Shown: piece by piece, positions 9,397 through 24,316 of the stretch
Layout of the letters: every line of letters begins with the position of its first letter
Numbering within the stretch: position 1 is the stretch's first letter
Assembly (NCBI RefSeq): GCF_016653115.1
Contig: NZ_NHRX01000067.1
Coordinates: 140,225 to 204,224 of the forward strand
From: Rhodocyclus purpureus
Lineage (GTDB): Bacteria > Pseudomonadota > Gammaproteobacteria > Burkholderiales > Rhodocyclaceae
Length of the DNA: 64,000 nucleotides
Direction of reading: 5' to 3'
The notes under the pieces: model-generated
What the model was told of the DNA's origin: nothing
The model's input: only the letters and a program-made list of their open reading frames with translations
The model's database searches: none
Position numbers and translations under genes: made by a program

Positions 9397-9402
9397 TTCC
9401 GT

Positions 9403-9408
9403 TAAAAT
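9403..9408 (+). promoter_or_regulatory. possible -10 element next to the ispD start codon
   Basis: TAAAAT ends 6 bases before the ispD ATG, so initiation about 7 bases downstream would fall on the start codon. No -35-like hexamer or Shine-Dalgarno sequence is evident. Confidence 0.3.
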
Positions 9409-9414
9409 TACGCC

Positions 9415-10107
9415 ATGACCCGACACTATGCAATCGTTCCCGCCGCCGGCAGCGGTTCGCGCTTCGGCGCCGAAATGCCGAAGCAGTACCTGCCGCTCGC
9501 CGGCCGGCCGCTGATCCATCACACCCTCGACGCCTTGTGCCGCTGTCCGCTGATCGACCGCGTCTGGGTGGTCCTGTCGCCGGGCGACGAGCACTGGTCG
9601 GCGTGGGACTGGAGCGTACTCGGGCCGAAGCTGGAGACGGTCTATTGCGGCGGTGCGACGCGTGCGCAGAGCGTCGGCAACGGGCTGGCCGCCGCCGAGA
9701 CGGTGGTTGCCGACGACGACTGGGTCCTGGTGCATGACGCCGCGCGTCCCTGCGTCTCGCAGGCGATGTTGCGCGCACTCTGTGCCGAACTCGCCGACGA
9801 TCCGGTCGGCGGCCTGCTCGCGGCGCCGGTCGCCGATACGCTGAAGCGCGCCGACGGCGAACAGCGCGTGCTGGCGACCGAACCGCGCGACGGTCTGTGG
9901 CAGGCGCAGACGCCGCAGATGTTCCGCTACGGCCTGTTGCGCCGCGCGCTCGCCGAACACCCCGAGGTCACCGACGAAGCAGGTGCGATCGAGGCCGCCG
10001 GGTTCCGGCCGCGACTGGTGCGCGCCGACGCTTCCAACCTCAAGGTGACTTACCCGGCCGATCTGGCGCTGGCCGAAGCGATCCTGCAGCGCCGCAAGGA
10101 GAATTGA
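9415..10107 (+). CDS. ispD: 2-C-methyl-D-erythritol 4-phosphate cytidylyltransferase
   Basis: MEP-pathway enzyme that joins CTP to MEP to give CDP-ME. The 230-residue protein has the nucleotidyltransferase motif [18 protein letters not shown] (Arg and Lys for CTP binding) at the start, [10 protein letters not shown] around residue 105 and the substrate segment TDEAGAIE near 190. The next gene, ispF, starts within its stop codon (TGATG), as in many proteobacteria. Synthesis of isoprenoid precursors continues with dxr and uppS elsewhere in the window. Confidence 0.96.
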   Translation: MTRHYAIVPAAGSGSRFGAEMPKQYLPLAGRPLIHHTLDALCRCPLIDRVWVVLSPGDEHWSAWDWSVLGPKLETVYCGGATRAQSVGNGLAAAETVVADDDWVLVHDAARPCVSQAMLRALCAELADDPVGGLLAAPVADTLKRADGEQRVLATEPRDGLWQAQTPQMFRYGLLRRALAEHPEVTDEAGAIEAAGFRPRLVRADASNLKVTYPADLALAEAILQRRKEN

Positions 10108-10607
10108 TGAACACCCCCACCAGCACGCCCCGCCTGCGCGTCGGCCAGGGCTTCGACAGCCACGCGCTCGTCCCCGGCCGCGACCTGATCCTCGGCGGCG
10201 TCAATATCCCGCATACGCTCGGCCTGCTCGGGCATTCGGACGCCGACGCCCTGCTGCACGCGATCACGGACGCGCTGCTCGGCGCCGCCGCTCTTGGCGA
10301 CATCGGCCGGCACTTCCCGGATACGGACGAGCGCTATCGCGGTGCCGACAGCCGTGTCCTCCTGCGCGGCGCGGTCGAACTGCTCGCCGCCGCCGGCTGG
10401 CGGGTGGTCAATGTCGATGCGACGGTGATCATCCAGCAGCCGAAGATGGCGCCGCACATCCCGGCGATGATCGCCAACATCGCTGCCGACCTCGGCGTTG
10501 CGCCGGGCGACGTCAATGTCAAGGCGAAGACGGCCGAGCGGCTAGGCTTCGTCGGTCGCTGCGAGGGCGTCGCCGTCGAGGCGATCGCGTTGATCGCCGC
10601 CACCTGA
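10107..10607 (+). CDS. ispF: 2-C-methyl-D-erythritol 2,4-cyclodiphosphate synthase
   Basis: Trimeric MEP-pathway enzyme that cyclises CDP-ME 2-phosphate. The 166-residue protein contains the zinc-ligand segment GQGFDSHAL (Asp and His) near residue 15, [20 protein letters not shown] near 45, HFPDTDERY and [10 protein letters not shown]. The start ATG overlaps the ispD stop by one base, which indicates translational coupling. The open frame extends upstream inside ispD, but only this start gives the family N-terminus. Confidence 0.96.
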   Translation: MNTPTSTPRLRVGQGFDSHALVPGRDLILGGVNIPHTLGLLGHSDADALLHAITDALLGAAALGDIGRHFPDTDERYRGADSRVLLRGAVELLAAAGWRVVNVDATVIIQQPKMAPHIPAMIANIAADLGVAPGDVNVKAKTAERLGFVGRCEGVAVEAIALIAAT

Positions 10608-10635
10608 GGAAAGTGCGGCGGCGATCAGGCTGATC

Positions 10636-11379
<744 letters not shown>

Positions 11380-11550
11380 CGTTGGGCCCTGAGTGGTGGT
11401 TGAATGAGGCGGTTGGCGCAGCCGTGAAGCAGCCGTTGAGCATCCATGAAAAGGGGCGCGCAGGTGGCGCACCGCGTGGCCGATCCGGCGTCTGCCGCGC
11501 GCCGGCACGGCGCCCGGGCCTGGCCGGCAGCGCGGCGAATGCGAGCGAGA

Positions 11551-11559
11551 TGCTATTAT
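11551..11559 (+). promoter_or_regulatory. possible extended -10 promoter for the smc operon
   Basis: TGCTATTAT, an extended -10 match, lies in an AT-rich patch about 110 bases before smc. No clear -35 is seen. Confidence 0.35.
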
Positions 11560-11668
11560 AAGCGGCTCGCGGCAAGCTGCGTCGCCCTTGCGGCACGGCT
11601 GGCCGTTTTCCGCTCCCAAGCTTTCCACCGGCGTGCACTTGCCTGCAGCGCGTCGTCTCTGCCTGTCC

Positions 11669-14600
11669 ATGCGCCTGACCAAGCTCAAACTCGCCGGCTT
11701 CAAGTCCTTCGTCGACCCGACCACGATTGCCCTGCCCGGGCAACTGGTCGGCGTCGTCGGGCCCAATGGCTGCGGCAAGTCGAACGTGATGGACGCGGTG
11801 CGCTGGGTGCTCGGCGAGTCGAAGGCGTCGGAACTGCGCGGCGAGTCGATGCAGGACGTCATCTTCAACGGCTCGGGCAACCGCAAGCCGGTGTCGCGTG
11901 CTGCCGTCGAACTGGTCTTCGACAACTCGCTCGGCCGCATCGGCGGGCAGTGGTCGCAGTACGCCGAACTGTCGGTCAAGCGTCTGCTCACGCGCAACGG
12001 CCAGTCCGAGTACTACATCAACAACCAGCACGTCCGGCGCAAGGACATCACCGACCTGTTCCTCGGCACCGGCCTCGGTCCGCGCGCCTACGCGATCATC
12101 GGCCAGGGGATGATCGCGCGCATCATCGAGGCGCGCCCCGAGGAACTGCGCGTCTTCCTCGAAGAAGCGGCCGGCGTCAGCAAGTACAAGGAACGCCGGC
12201 GCGAGACCGAGAACCGCATCGCCGACACGCGCGACAACCTGGCCCGCGTCGAGGACATTCGTCAGGAACTGGCCGGGCAGATGGAACGGCTCGAAGCACA
12301 GGCAGCGGTGGCACGGCAGTACCGGCAGTTCAGCGACGACCTCGGCCGTCGTCAGCAACTGCTCTGGCTGTTGCGCCGCAACGAGGCGCAGGTCGAGCGC
12401 GAGCGGCTGGCCAACGAACTCACGCGCACGGCGACCGACCAGGACGAGCGAATTGCCGCCTTGCGCCGTACGGAAGCAGAACTGGTCGAGGCGCGCGAGA
12501 GCGTGTTCGCGGCCGGGGACGCACTGCAAGAGGCGCAGGCGCGTCTGTTCGAGGCCAACGCCGAGGTGGTCCGGCTCGAAGCCGAGATCCGTCACCGGCG
12601 CGAAGCACGCCAGGAATACGAAAGCCGTCTCGCCCAGCTGGCCGACGATCGCGAGCACTGGCTCACGCAAGCCGAACGCCACGCTGCCGACGAGCAACAC
12701 TGGCGCGAGGCAGCGGCTGACGCGGGCGAGCGTGTCGAGGAGGAAGCGCTGCGCGTCGAGGCACTGCGCGAGCGCCTGCCGGTGGTGGAAGCCGCCTACG
12801 CCGAAGCACGCGAGGCGGTCACGCGCGAGCGCGCGCGGCTCGCCGCGCTGGAGCAGCGGCTGCGCGTCGAGGAGGCCAACCTCGGCCACGCGCAGCGGGC
12901 CCTGCTGCTGCTCGCCGGGCGGCGCGAGCGCCTGCAGCAGGAACGCGCGGCCTTGCCCGAGCCCGACGCCGACGAATACGCCTTGCACCAGGAGCAACTC
13001 GCCGAATTGAAGCTGCGCGTCGCCGACGCGCAGGAAGAGCTGGCGGCGCTGCAGCACGCGCTGCCGCAGCTCGAGGCGCGCCGGCGCGAGCAGCTCGCCG
13101 GCGTGCAGCAGGCGCAGAAGGAACGCGCCGATACCGCGGCGCGGCGGGCGGCGCTCGAACAACTGCAACAGCGCGTCGCCGGTGCGGGCGACCGCGCCGG
13201 CTGGCTGCGCCGGAACCGTCTCGACGGTCGCGCGCCCTTGTGGAAGTCGCTGCAGGTCGAGGCCGGCTGGGAGGACGCGGTCGAGGCGGTGCTGCGCGAG
13301 CGCTTGTCGGCGATCGCCGCCGACGCAGCCGACGCAGGCTGGGAAAAGGACCGGCCGCCGGCGCGGCTCGCCCTGCTGCTGTCGCAAGGCGCTGCCGGTG
13401 CAGCCGCGGGGGCAACGGTGCGTGCGGATTCGCTGCTGGCGCGCGTGCATTGCAGCGACCCGGTGCTCGCCGCCATCCTCCACGACTGGCTCGGCGCAGT
13501 GGCGACCGCGTCCGACCTCGCCAGTGCGCTCGCCCGCCGCGGCGAACTCGCAGGCGACGCCGTCATCGTCACGCCGCGCGGCGACCTGGTCGCGGCTGCC
13601 GGCGTCATCCTGTTTGCTCCCGACGCCGCCGAGCACGGCCTGCTCGAACGCCAGCGCGAGATCGACGAATTGTCGCGTGCGCTCGGAGAGCGGCAGGAGG
13701 CCGTCGATGCGGCGCAGGCGGCGCTCGCCGCCGGCGAGGACGCACTCGCCGACACGCAGCAGGCGCTGCAGGCGGCGCGCGCGCGCCTCGACCACGCGCA
13801 GAACGAGGCGCATGCGCTGCAGGTCAGGTCCCTCAAGCTCGCGCAGGCCATCGATCGTCACCGCGAGCGGCAGTCGCAGCTCGACGAGGCGCTCGCCGAG
13901 ATGGCCGGGGAAGAGGAATCCGAGCAGGAGCGACGCTTCGTCGCCGAGGAGGCGCTGGCCGAGTTGCGCGAGCAGATCGACGAGGTGCAGAACGTCGTCG
14001 ATGACGCGCTCGCGGCCTTCGAGGGCGCCGAGCGCTCGTTTCGCGACGCGCGCGAGCAGGTGGCCGGCGGCGAACGCGAACTGCGCGAGGCACAGTTCCG
14101 CGAACGCGAGTGCCGCAACCGGCTCGACCAGATCGCCGGCCAGCAGGACCTCGCACGGAGCCAGCTCGAACGCATCGAGGACGAAGTCGCGCGCTGCGCG
14201 GAGAGTGCCGGCGCCCAGCAGGCCGAGGACCTCGAACCGCAACTGCAGGACGCACTGGCCGCCCGCGTCGGCGCCGAGCAGGGCCTGGCCTGCGCGCGCG
14301 ACGCGCAGGAAGCCGCCGCTTCCCGCCAGCGCGAACTGGAAGACTCGCGCCTCGCGGTCGAGCGCAGCCTCGACCCCTTGCGCGAGCGCATCGGCGAACT
14401 GCGCCTCAAGGAACAGGCCGCTGCGCTCAACGCCGCGCAGCTTGCCGAACAACTCGTTCAGGCGGGCGCCGACGAAGAGTCCTTGCTCCCCGAGCTGGCC
14501 GGCGCGCGCGCCGGCACCCTGCAGGCCAACATCAACCAGCTGCAGAAGGCGATCGACGCACTCGGCGCGGTCAACCTCGCCGCGCTCGACGAGCTCGAAG

Positions 14601-15181
14601 CGGCGCGCGAGCGCAAGGGCTTCCTCGACGCGCAGGCCGAAGACCTGACGCAGGCGCTGAACACGCTGGAGAACGCGATCCGCCGCATCGATCGCGAGAC
14701 GCGCGACCTGCTGCAGGGCACCTTCGATTCGGTCAATGCCAGTTTCGGCGAGCTTTTCCCGCGCCTGTTCGGCGGCGGCGAGGCGCGCCTGATCATGACC
14801 GGCGAGGAGATCCTCGACGCCGGCGTCCAGGTGATGGCGCAGCCACCGGGAAAGAAGAACTCGACGATCCAGCTGTTGTCTGGGGGCGAGAAGGCGCTCA
14901 CGGCGATTGCGCTGGTCTTTGCCATCTTCCGCCTGAACCCGGCCCCCTTCTGCCTGCTCGACGAGGTCGACGCGCCGCTCGACGATACCAATACCGAACG
15001 CTTCTGCGATCTCGTCCGCCACATGTCGGCGCAGACCCAATTTCTTTTCATCAGCCACAACAAGATCGCCATGGAGATGGCCCAGCAGCTCGTCGGCGTT
15101 ACCATGCAGGAATCCGGCGTGTCGCGCATCGTCGATGTCGACATTGCCGAGGCGCTGCGCATGCGCGAGCAACTGGCCTAG
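11669..15181 (+). CDS. smc: chromosome segregation protein SMC
   Basis: Core ATPase of the Smc-ScpAB condensin, which extrudes DNA loops to organise and segregate chromosomes. The 1170-residue protein has the Walker [10 protein letters not shown] near residue 35, a long coiled coil rich in E/A/R/L, a hinge around 480-640, the ABC signature [14 protein letters not shown] near 1068 and Walker [14 protein letters not shown] near 1095. The ATG at 11669 gives the canonical N-terminus ([14 protein letters not shown]); an upstream in-frame start adds 27 residues without homology. It heads the run smc-zipA-ligA-galU-hpt-mtnP. It is distinct from the accessory SMC-like gene at 54695-57412. Confidence 0.97.
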   Translation: MRLTKLKLAGFKSFVDPTTIALPGQLVGVVGPNGCGKSNVMDAVRWVLGESKASELRGESMQDVIFNGSGNRKPVSRAAVELVFDNSLGRIGGQWSQYAELSVKRLLTRNGQSEYYINNQHVRRKDITDLFLGTGLGPRAYAIIGQGMIARIIEARPEELRVFLEEAAGVSKYKERRRETENRIADTRDNLARVEDIRQELAGQMERLEAQAAVARQYRQFSDDLGRRQQLLWLLRRNEAQVERERLANELTRTATDQDERIAALRRTEAELVEARESVFAAGDALQEAQARLFEANAEVVRLEAEIRHRREARQEYESRLAQLADDREHWLTQAERHAADEQHWREAAADAGERVEEEALRVEALRERLPVVEAAYAEAREAVTRERARLAALEQRLRVEEANLGHAQRALLLLAGRRERLQQERAALPEPDADEYALHQEQLAELKLRVADAQEELAALQHALPQLEARRREQLAGVQQAQKERADTAARRAALEQLQQRVAGAGDRAGWLRRNRLDGRAPLWKSLQVEAGWEDAVEAVLRERLSAIAADAADAGWEKDRPPARLALLLSQGAAGAAAGATVRADSLLARVHCSDPVLAAILHDWLGAVATASDLASALARRGELAGDAVIVTPRGDLVAAAGVILFAPDAAEHGLLERQREIDELSRALGERQEAVDAAQAALAAGEDALADTQQALQAARARLDHAQNEAHALQVRSLKLAQAIDRHRERQSQLDEALAEMAGEEESEQERRFVAEEALAELREQIDEVQNVVDDALAAFEGAERSFRDAREQVAGGERELREAQFRERECRNRLDQIAGQQDLARSQLERIEDEVARCAESAGAQQAEDLEPQLQDALAARVGAEQGLACARDAQEAAASRQRELEDSRLAVERSLDPLRERIGELRLKEQAAALNAAQLAEQLVQAGADEESLLPELAGARAGTLQANINQLQKAIDALGAVNLAALDELEAARERKGFLDAQAEDLTQALNTLENAIRRIDRETRDLLQGTFDSVNASFGELFPRLFGGGEARLIMTGEEILDAGVQVMAQPPGKKNSTIQLLSGGEKALTAIALVFAIFRLNPAPFCLLDEVDAPLDDTNTERFCDLVRHMSAQTQFLFISHNKIAMEMAQQLVGVTMQESGVSRIVDVDIAEALRMREQLA

Positions 15182-15189
15182 GAGTTCCT

Positions 15190-16464
15190 ATGAACATTGA
15201 ATTGAACGAACTGCAGATCGGCATGATCGGACTGGGCGCCGCCGCCGTCGCCGGCGTGGTGTTTTTCAACCGCTGGCAGGAGGGCAAGCAGCGGCAACTC
15301 GCCGAGAAGGTGCTCGAACGCGCGCACAACGACGTCCTCTTCGCTGAAGCGGCGGAGAGCAGCGGCGAAGCCGCCACGAAATCCGAATCCCCGGCGGGTG
15401 CACGGATCGAGCCGGTGGTGGCCAGCGGCGAGCCAGCCGCCGACCTGGCGTTCGCTGCAGTCGACGGTCGCGCCGAGCCGCAGGGGGGCGATGCGCCCGC
15501 GGAGGCTGCAGCGGAGGCAGCAGCGGAGGTCATCGACCTCCCGATGAGCCAGGCGCTTCCCGCCGAGGCGGCCACGCCGGTCGCCCCCGTCAAGCTGCCG
15601 CCGGCGGCCTCCGCGCCGCTGTCGCCGCTGGTCGATCACATTGCCGTCGTCGATGCAGCCGAAGCGCTGTCGGCGACGCAGATCCTGGAGGCGCAGGGCG
15701 ACTGGCTCCCGCGCGTGCGCAAGCCGTCGCGCTGGTTCGGCTGGAACGAGGCCGGCGGGCAATGGGACCGGCTCGACCCGACCACCCTCGCCGGGCAGCG
15801 CGAAGATCCCTCCGGCAAGTGGCGCCGCCTGTGCCTCGGCCTGCAACTCGTCGACCGGCGCGGACCGGTCAGCGAAGCCGAGCTCGCGCTGTTCGAGCGC
15901 GCCACGCACGAACTCGGCGAACGCTTCGCCGGCGTCGTCGAGTTGCCGCCGAGCCAGCCAGCGCTCGCCGCTGCCGCCACCCTCGACCAATTCTGCGCCG
16001 ACCTCGACATCCAGATCGGGCTCAACGTCGTCAGCCAGGGACAGGCGTTCGCCGGGACCAAGCTGCGTGCGCTGGCCGAAGGCGCCGGCATGGCGCTCGA
16101 GGTGCTTGACGGTGAGGGGCGCTTCGTTCGCCGCGGCGACGACGGGCAGGTCCTCTTCGTCATGAGCCGCCAGGAACGCGGCGGCTTCCAGCCGGAAAGC
16201 CTGAAGACCCTGCAGGTGCAGGGTGTCACCTTCATCCTCGACGTGCCGCGGGTGGCCCACGGCGACCGCGTGTTCGCGCAGATGCTCGATCTCGCGCGAC
16301 GCTTCAGCGCTTCGCTGCAGGGTGTTCTCGTCGACGACAACCGGCGGCCACTGATCGAGGGCTCGCTCGAACCGATCCGCCAGACCATCGCGCATACCCA
16401 GGCGGCAATGGCGGCGCGGCAGATCCCCGCCGGCGGCGCGCTCGCCTTGCGCCTGTTCGCCTGA
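15190..16464 (+). CDS. zipA: ZipA-like cell division protein
   Basis: The 424-residue protein has an N-terminal membrane anchor (IGMIGLGAAAVAGVVFF, residues about 11-27), a long Ala/Pro/Glu-rich linker (about 60-170) and a C-terminal globular domain (about 210-420) with the ZipA FtsZ-binding pattern, including FVMSRQERGGF. ZipA tethers FtsZ to the membrane at the septum. The start is 8 bases after smc and a ligA gene follows 15 bases downstream, the usual betaproteobacterial context. The name rests on topology and context more than on close sequence recall. Confidence 0.82.
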   Translation: MNIELNELQIGMIGLGAAAVAGVVFFNRWQEGKQRQLAEKVLERAHNDVLFAEAAESSGEAATKSESPAGARIEPVVASGEPAADLAFAAVDGRAEPQGGDAPAEAAAEAAAEVIDLPMSQALPAEAATPVAPVKLPPAASAPLSPLVDHIAVVDAAEALSATQILEAQGDWLPRVRKPSRWFGWNEAGGQWDRLDPTTLAGQREDPSGKWRRLCLGLQLVDRRGPVSEAELALFERATHELGERFAGVVELPPSQPALAAAATLDQFCADLDIQIGLNVVSQGQAFAGTKLRALAEGAGMALEVLDGEGRFVRRGDDGQVLFVMSRQERGGFQPESLKTLQVQGVTFILDVPRVAHGDRVFAQMLDLARRFSASLQGVLVDDNRRPLIEGSLEPIRQTIAHTQAAMAARQIPAGGALALRLFA

Positions 16465-19496
<3,032 letters not shown>

Positions 19497-19505
19497 GAAT
19501 CTGCC

Positions 19506-20054
19506 ATGGGAAATGACAAGAGCGCCGAGGCCCTCCTCGCATCGGCCGAACTGATCCACTCCGCCGAGACCGTGCGCGCCGCAGTCTCCCGCGTCGCCGC
19601 CGAAGTGAGCGAGAAGCTCGCCGGCACCCACCCGCTGCTGCTCTGCGTGATGAGCGGCGGCGTCCCCTTCGCCGGCCAGTTGATGCTGCAGCTCGACTTC
19701 CCGCTCGACTTCGATTACCTGCACGTCACCCGCTACGGACAGGATACGGCGGGCGGCGCGCTGTCGTGGCGCTCGGCGCCGTGGACCCCGGTCAAGGGGC
19801 GCACCGTGCTGATCGTCGACGACATCCTCGACGAAGGAGTGACGCTGGCCGCGATCCGCGAACGCATTCTGCAACAGGGTGCGGCCGCGTGTTACACGGC
19901 GGTGGCGACCGACAAGGAGAACGGCAAGCAGAAGCCGATCGCTGCCGACTTCGTTGCGCTCAAGGTGCCCGACCGCTTCGTCTTCGGCTTCGGCATGGAC
20001 GCCTACGGCCACTGGCGCAACCTGCCGGCGATCTACGCCATGAAGGAGGCCTGA
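19506..20054 (+). CDS. hpt: hypoxanthine-guanine phosphoribosyltransferase
   Basis: Purine-salvage enzyme that converts hypoxanthine or guanine plus PRPP to IMP or GMP. The 182-residue protein carries the PRPP loop VLIVDDILDEGVTLAA near residue 105, VMSGGVPFAGQL near 50 and the C-terminal FGFGMDAYGHWRNL. The next gene, a methylthionucleoside phosphorylase, begins 1 base after the stop. That phosphorylase may supply the hypoxanthine used here (inference). Confidence 0.92.
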   Translation: MGNDKSAEALLASAELIHSAETVRAAVSRVAAEVSEKLAGTHPLLLCVMSGGVPFAGQLMLQLDFPLDFDYLHVTRYGQDTAGGALSWRSAPWTPVKGRTVLIVDDILDEGVTLAAIRERILQQGAAACYTAVATDKENGKQKPIAADFVALKVPDRFVFGFGMDAYGHWRNLPAIYAMKEA

Positions 20055-20055
20055 G

Positions 20056-20814
20056 ATGCTGGCGATCATCGGTGGCAGCGGCCTCGCGCAGTTCGCCGCT
20101 CACTTCGACAACGTCCGCCGCGAGCTCAGGCGCACCCCGTACGGCGAGCCTTCGGGGCCGATCACCTTCGGCGAACTGTGCGGCCAGCAGCTCGCCTTCC
20201 TCGCGCGTCACGGCTACGGGCACACCATCCCGCCGCACGAGATCAACTACCGCGCCAACCTGTGGGCGCTGCGCGACGCCGGCGTGCGCGCCATCGTCGC
20301 CGTCGCCTCGGTCGGCAGCATCCGCGCCGACCTGGTCCCGGGTGCCATCGTCATCCCGCACCAGATCATCGACTACACCTGGGGGCGCAAATCGACCTTC
20401 CATGAAGGCCAGGATTGCACGGTGACGCACATCGACTTCACCGAGCCCTACGATCGCAAGCTGCGCGCACGCCTGATCGCCGCTGCCGCAGCAGCCGGCA
20501 TCCCGGCCAGCGACAACGGCGTCTATGCGACGACGCAGGGCCCGCGTCTGGAGACGGCAGCGGAGATCAACCGCCTCGAAGGCGACGGTGCCGACCTGGT
20601 CGGCATGACCGGGATGCCGGAAGCGGTGCTGGCGCGCGAACTGGACATCCCGTACGCGGCAATCAACGTCGTCGCCAACTACGCCGCCGGCCGCGGCGAC
20701 AGCGCCGAAGGCATCAGCTTCGACGCGATCCAGGGCATCCTCGAACAGTCGATGGCTCAGGTGCGGACCATCATCGAGCAGATGATCCGCGCCGATTCGG
20801 CCTGCGCAGGATAG
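20056..20814 (+). CDS. mtnP: S-methyl-5'-thioinosine/thioadenosine phosphorylase
   Basis: Phosphorolytic enzyme of the MTA phosphorylase/PNP type 2 family that recycles the by-product of polyamine and acyl-homoserine-lactone synthesis. The 252-residue protein shows the phosphate-site start IIGGSGL, RHGYGHTIPPHEINYRANL, TTQGPRLETAAEI and DLVGMTGMPEAVLA. In Pseudomonas aeruginosa the family member PA3004 prefers methylthioinosine; the adjacent hpt, which would consume the resulting hypoxanthine, makes that specificity plausible here. Substrate choice is inference. It is convergent with glnD. Confidence 0.88.
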   Translation: MLAIIGGSGLAQFAAHFDNVRRELRRTPYGEPSGPITFGELCGQQLAFLARHGYGHTIPPHEINYRANLWALRDAGVRAIVAVASVGSIRADLVPGAIVIPHQIIDYTWGRKSTFHEGQDCTVTHIDFTEPYDRKLRARLIAAAAAAGIPASDNGVYATTQGPRLETAAEINRLEGDGADLVGMTGMPEAVLARELDIPYAAINVVANYAAGRGDSAEGISFDAIQGILEQSMAQVRTIIEQMIRADSACAG

Positions 20815-20923
20815 CTTGCGACCCGGACCCTGGGCGCACGCCCATCCGGCACGCGCTGCGGGGCTTTTGCCGGGACGGGCGAGGCCGCAGCTGGAGCCCA
20901 CGCCACCTCGAATGCGGCGGCGC

Positions 20924-23500
20924 TCAGACGCGCAGCTTGTCGATCAACTCGGTTTCGAGACGGATGCGGGCAGCGCTCTCGTCGAGGTCGCCGCCGCTGA
21001 CGAGGAAGGTATCCTCGACGCGTTCGCCGAGCGTCGAGATCTTCGCGGTGTGCAATCTCACCCGGTGTGCCGCAAGCGTGCTGGCGACCGTGTACAGCAG
21101 GCCGAGCCGGTCGGCCGCACTGATCGAGAGGATGTAGCGCGCGCCACGGTCGTCGGCCTTGATCGTGACGCTGGGTGCGATCGGAAAGTGCCGGACCTGG
21201 CGCGGCAGGCGGCCTGCCGACGGCGCGGCCAGCGGCGTCTGCTCGATCAGCACGCGGGCCAGTTCGTGCTCGATGTAGCCGATCATCTGCCGGTCGCTGC
21301 CGCGATCGCTGGTGTCCTGCATGACGAAGCTGTCGAGCGCGTAGCCGTGGCGAGTGGTGTGGATCTTGGCGTCGAGGATGGTGTAGCCGGTGCGGGCGAA
21401 GAAGCCGACCAGGCGCGCGAACAGGTCGCGTTGGTCGCGCGTGTACACCATCACTTCGAGGCCGCCGCCCTTCGGAGTCAGGCGCGCCTTGACCACCGGC
21501 TTGTTCTCGTCGATGCGGTAGTGCAGTGCGCGCGTGTGCCAGGCGATCTCGTCGGCGCTGTGGCGCAGGAAATAGACGGTGTCGAGCTGTTTCCACAGGC
21601 GTTCGTGCACGGTGGCCGAGAGCGCGAAGTAGCGCAGGAGGCGCATCGCCTCCTGCTGCCGTTCGGCGATGATCCCCTGCGCTGCCGGCACCTGCCCGCC
21701 GGCGGCGAGGAGCTTCCTCGTGGCCAGATACAGGTCCTCGAGCAGCTGTCCCTTCCACGCGTTCCACACCTTCGGGCTGGTACCTCGGATGTCGGCGACG
21801 GTGACGAGGTAGAGTCCGACCAGGTGCCGCTTGTCACCGACGATCCTGGCAAACTCGGCCACCGTCGCCGGGTCGGAGATGTCCTGCTTCTGCGCGACCT
21901 GCGACATCAGCAGGTGGTTGCGCACGATCCAGACGATCAGCTCGGTGTCTTCGTCAGGGATGCCGTGCTCCACGCAGAACTCGCGCGCGTCGAGCGTCCC
22001 CAGTTGCGAGTGGTCACCGCCGCGCCCCTTGGCGATGTCATGGAACAGTGCCGCGATGTAGAGCACCCAGGGACGCTCGAAGTCGCTGATCAGCCGGCTG
22101 CACAGCGGGTACTCGTGCGCGAACTCGTCGAGCGTGAACCGGCGCAGGTTCCTGACCACCTGCATGATGTGCTGGTCGACCGTATAGACGTGGAAAAGGT
22201 CGTGCTGCATCTGGCCGACGATGCGGCCGAAGCAGGGCAGGTAGTGGCCGAGCACGCCGAGCCCGTTCATCAGGCGCAGCGCCTGCACCACGCCGCGCGG
22301 CTGCTGGAAGATCTTCAGGAAACTGGCACGGTTGACCGGGTCGTTGCGGAAGCCGGCGTCGATCCGGTGTGCCGCCCGCCACAGCGCGCGCAGGGTACCT
22401 ACCGTCATCCCCTGCAACTCGGGATGCGCCTGCATGACCAGGAAGCTTTCCAGGATGGCGCCGGGGTTCCTGGCGAACAGGTCCGGGTCGACGACGTCGA
22501 GCAGGTCGCCGCAGGACTGGAAGTTCCCGTCGATCGGCTGCGGCGGCAGCGAAGGTGTCGGCGTCAGCGCCGCGGCGAGGTTCTGCAGCAGGATGGTGTT
22601 GAGCTGCGAGACGTAGTTGGCGGTGCGGTAGTAGCTCTGCATCAGCTCTTCGCTCGGACGGCGCGTCACCGAACCGGTGAAGCCGAGCTCGCCGGCGAGC
22701 GCCGTCTGGTAGTCGAAGAGCAGTCGATCCTCGCGTCGGCCGAGCAGGAGGTGCAGGCGTACGCGCAGCTGGCGCAGGAAGCCCTCGCAGCGTTCGAGGC
22801 GGCGCTCCTCCTCGCGCGTGATCAGGCCGTGCCGTTCGAGCGCGCGCCAGCGGTCGCCGTAGCCCGCGGCTTGCGCGATCCAGAGGATCATGTGTAGGTC
22901 GCGCAGTCCGCCCGGGCTCTCCTTGCAGTTTGGTTCGAGACTGAAGGGGGTGCCCTGGAAGCGCTGGTGGCGCTCTTCCTGTTCGAGCCGCTTGGCGCGG
23001 AAGAAGGCAGCGAGGTCGAGCTGCTCGCGAAAGCGCGCACTGAACGTGGCGAACAGGGGCTTGCTGCCGGTGAGCAGGCGGGCTTCGATCAGCGCCGTCT
23101 GGATGGTGACGTCGCCGGCCGCTTCGCTCAGGCACTCGTCGACGGTGCGCACGCTGTGGCCGATGTCGAGGCCGACGTCCCAGAACGAGGCGATCAGGCT
23201 TTCGATGCGCTCCTTCAGTTCATCGTCGGGCACCTGCGGCAGCAGCAGCAGGAGGTCGATGTCGGAGGCCGGGTAGAGTTCGCCGCGTCCGTAGCCACCG
23301 ACGGCGACGAGTGCCACCGACGTCGGCAGGCCCGACTCGGCGAAGAGCTCGCGCAGGACCTCGTCGATCAGCCGGCATCGCCGCTGCAGCAGGCGTCGGC
23401 TGTCGCTGTCGGCGCGATAGCGATCGATGAGCGCCTGCTGGGCATCGCGCAGGCGCGTCCTGTGCGCCTGCAGTGCTGTCCCGGTCGTGGAGGCGGGCAT
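20924..23500 (-). CDS. glnD: bifunctional [protein-PII] uridylyltransferase / uridylyl-removing enzyme
   Basis: Primary nitrogen sensor that uridylylates PII proteins when glutamine is low and removes UMP when it is high. The 858-residue protein has the nucleotidyltransferase motif [19 protein letters not shown] near residue 70, an HD domain ([15 protein letters not shown]) near 490 and two C-terminal ACT domains (about 680-760 and 795-858) for glutamine sensing. It lies 18 bases downstream of map, the standard proteobacterial map-glnD arrangement, and is divergent from the rpsB operon through map. Confidence 0.97.
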   Translation of the reverse strand: MPASTTGTALQAHRTRLRDAQQALIDRYRADSDSRRLLQRRCRLIDEVLRELFAESGLPTSVALVAVGGYGRGELYPASDIDLLLLLPQVPDDELKERIESLIASFWDVGLDIGHSVRTVDECLSEAAGDVTIQTALIEARLLTGSKPLFATFSARFREQLDLAAFFRAKRLEQEERHQRFQGTPFSLEPNCKESPGGLRDLHMILWIAQAAGYGDRWRALERHGLITREEERRLERCEGFLRQLRVRLHLLLGRREDRLLFDYQTALAGELGFTGSVTRRPSEELMQSYYRTANYVSQLNTILLQNLAAALTPTPSLPPQPIDGNFQSCGDLLDVVDPDLFARNPGAILESFLVMQAHPELQGMTVGTLRALWRAAHRIDAGFRNDPVNRASFLKIFQQPRGVVQALRLMNGLGVLGHYLPCFGRIVGQMQHDLFHVYTVDQHIMQVVRNLRRFTLDEFAHEYPLCSRLISDFERPWVLYIAALFHDIAKGRGGDHSQLGTLDAREFCVEHGIPDEDTELIVWIVRNHLLMSQVAQKQDISDPATVAEFARIVGDKRHLVGLYLVTVADIRGTSPKVWNAWKGQLLEDLYLATRKLLAAGGQVPAAQGIIAERQQEAMRLLRYFALSATVHERLWKQLDTVYFLRHSADEIAWHTRALHYRIDENKPVVKARLTPKGGGLEVMVYTRDQRDLFARLVGFFARTGYTILDAKIHTTRHGYALDSFVMQDTSDRGSDRQMIGYIEHELARVLIEQTPLAAPSAGRLPRQVRHFPIAPSVTIKADDRGARYILSISAADRLGLLYTVASTLAAHRVRLHTAKISTLGERVEDTFLVSGGDLDESAARIRLETELIDKLRV

Positions 23501-23518
23501 GACCCGGGCACCGCCGCC

Positions 23519-24316
23519 TCAGATCCAGTCGGGCTTGGCGCGGTCGCCGGCGGTCAGCGTCAGCGCCTCGTAACCGGTCTCGGTGACGAGCACCGTATGC
23601 TCCCACTGCGCCGACAGGCTGCGGTCCTTGGTGACCACGGTCCAGCCGTCTGCCATCTGGCGGATCGCCGCCTTGCCGGCGTTGATCATCGGCTCGATGG
23701 TGAAGATCATCCCGGGTTCCAGCACGGGTCCCGTGCCGGCGCGGCCGAAGTGCATCACCTGCGGGTCCTCGTGGAATTTGGCGCCGATGCCGTGGCCGCA
23801 GTACTCGCGCACCACCGAGCAGCCCGACTTCTCGGCGTACTTCTGGATGGCGGCGCCGATGTCGCCGAGGTGCGCACCGGGTCGCACCTGCGCGATGCCG
23901 AGCCACATGCAGTCGAAAGCGATGTCGCAGACGCGCTTGGCCATGATCGACGGCTGGCCGACGATGAACATGCGGCTGCTGTCGCCGTGGTAACCGTCCT
24001 TGATGATGGTGACGTCGATGTTGACGATGTCGCCGTTCTTCAGCGGCCGGTCGTCGGGAATGCCGTGGCAGACCTGATGGTTGATCGAGGTGCACACCGA
24101 CTTGGGGTAGGGCGTGTGGCCGTGCGGCGCATAGTTGAGCGGTGCCGGGATGGCACCCTGCACATTGACGATGTAGTCGTGGCAGAGCCGGTCGATCTCG
24201 GCGGTGGTGGTTCCCGCGACGACGAAGGGGGTGATGTAGTCGAGGACTTCGCCGTTGAGGCGGCAGGCGACGCGCATCTTCTCGATTTCTTCGGGCGTCT
24301 TGATGACAATGCTCAT
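23519..24316 (-). CDS. map: methionine aminopeptidase, type I
   Basis: Removes N-terminal Met from nascent proteins in the cytosol. The 265-residue protein carries the dimetal site in [19 protein letters not shown] (two Asp), [14 protein letters not shown] (His), FTIEPM (Glu) and QWEHTVLVT (Glu). The ATG at 24316 gives the canonical [15 protein letters not shown] start. It is divergent from rpsB, a conserved map-rpsB arrangement that keeps the nascent-chain processing enzyme next to ribosomal genes. Confidence 0.97.
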   Translation of the reverse strand: MSIVIKTPEEIEKMRVACRLNGEVLDYITPFVVAGTTTAEIDRLCHDYIVNVQGAIPAPLNYAPHGHTPYPKSVCTSINHQVCHGIPDDRPLKNGDIVNIDVTIIKDGYHGDSSRMFIVGQPSIMAKRVCDIAFDCMWLGIAQVRPGAHLGDIGAAIQKYAEKSGCSVVREYCGHGIGAKFHEDPQVMHFGRAGTGPVLEPGMIFTIEPMINAGKAAIRQMADGWTVVTKDRSLSAQWEHTVLVTETGYEALTLTAGDRAKPDWI

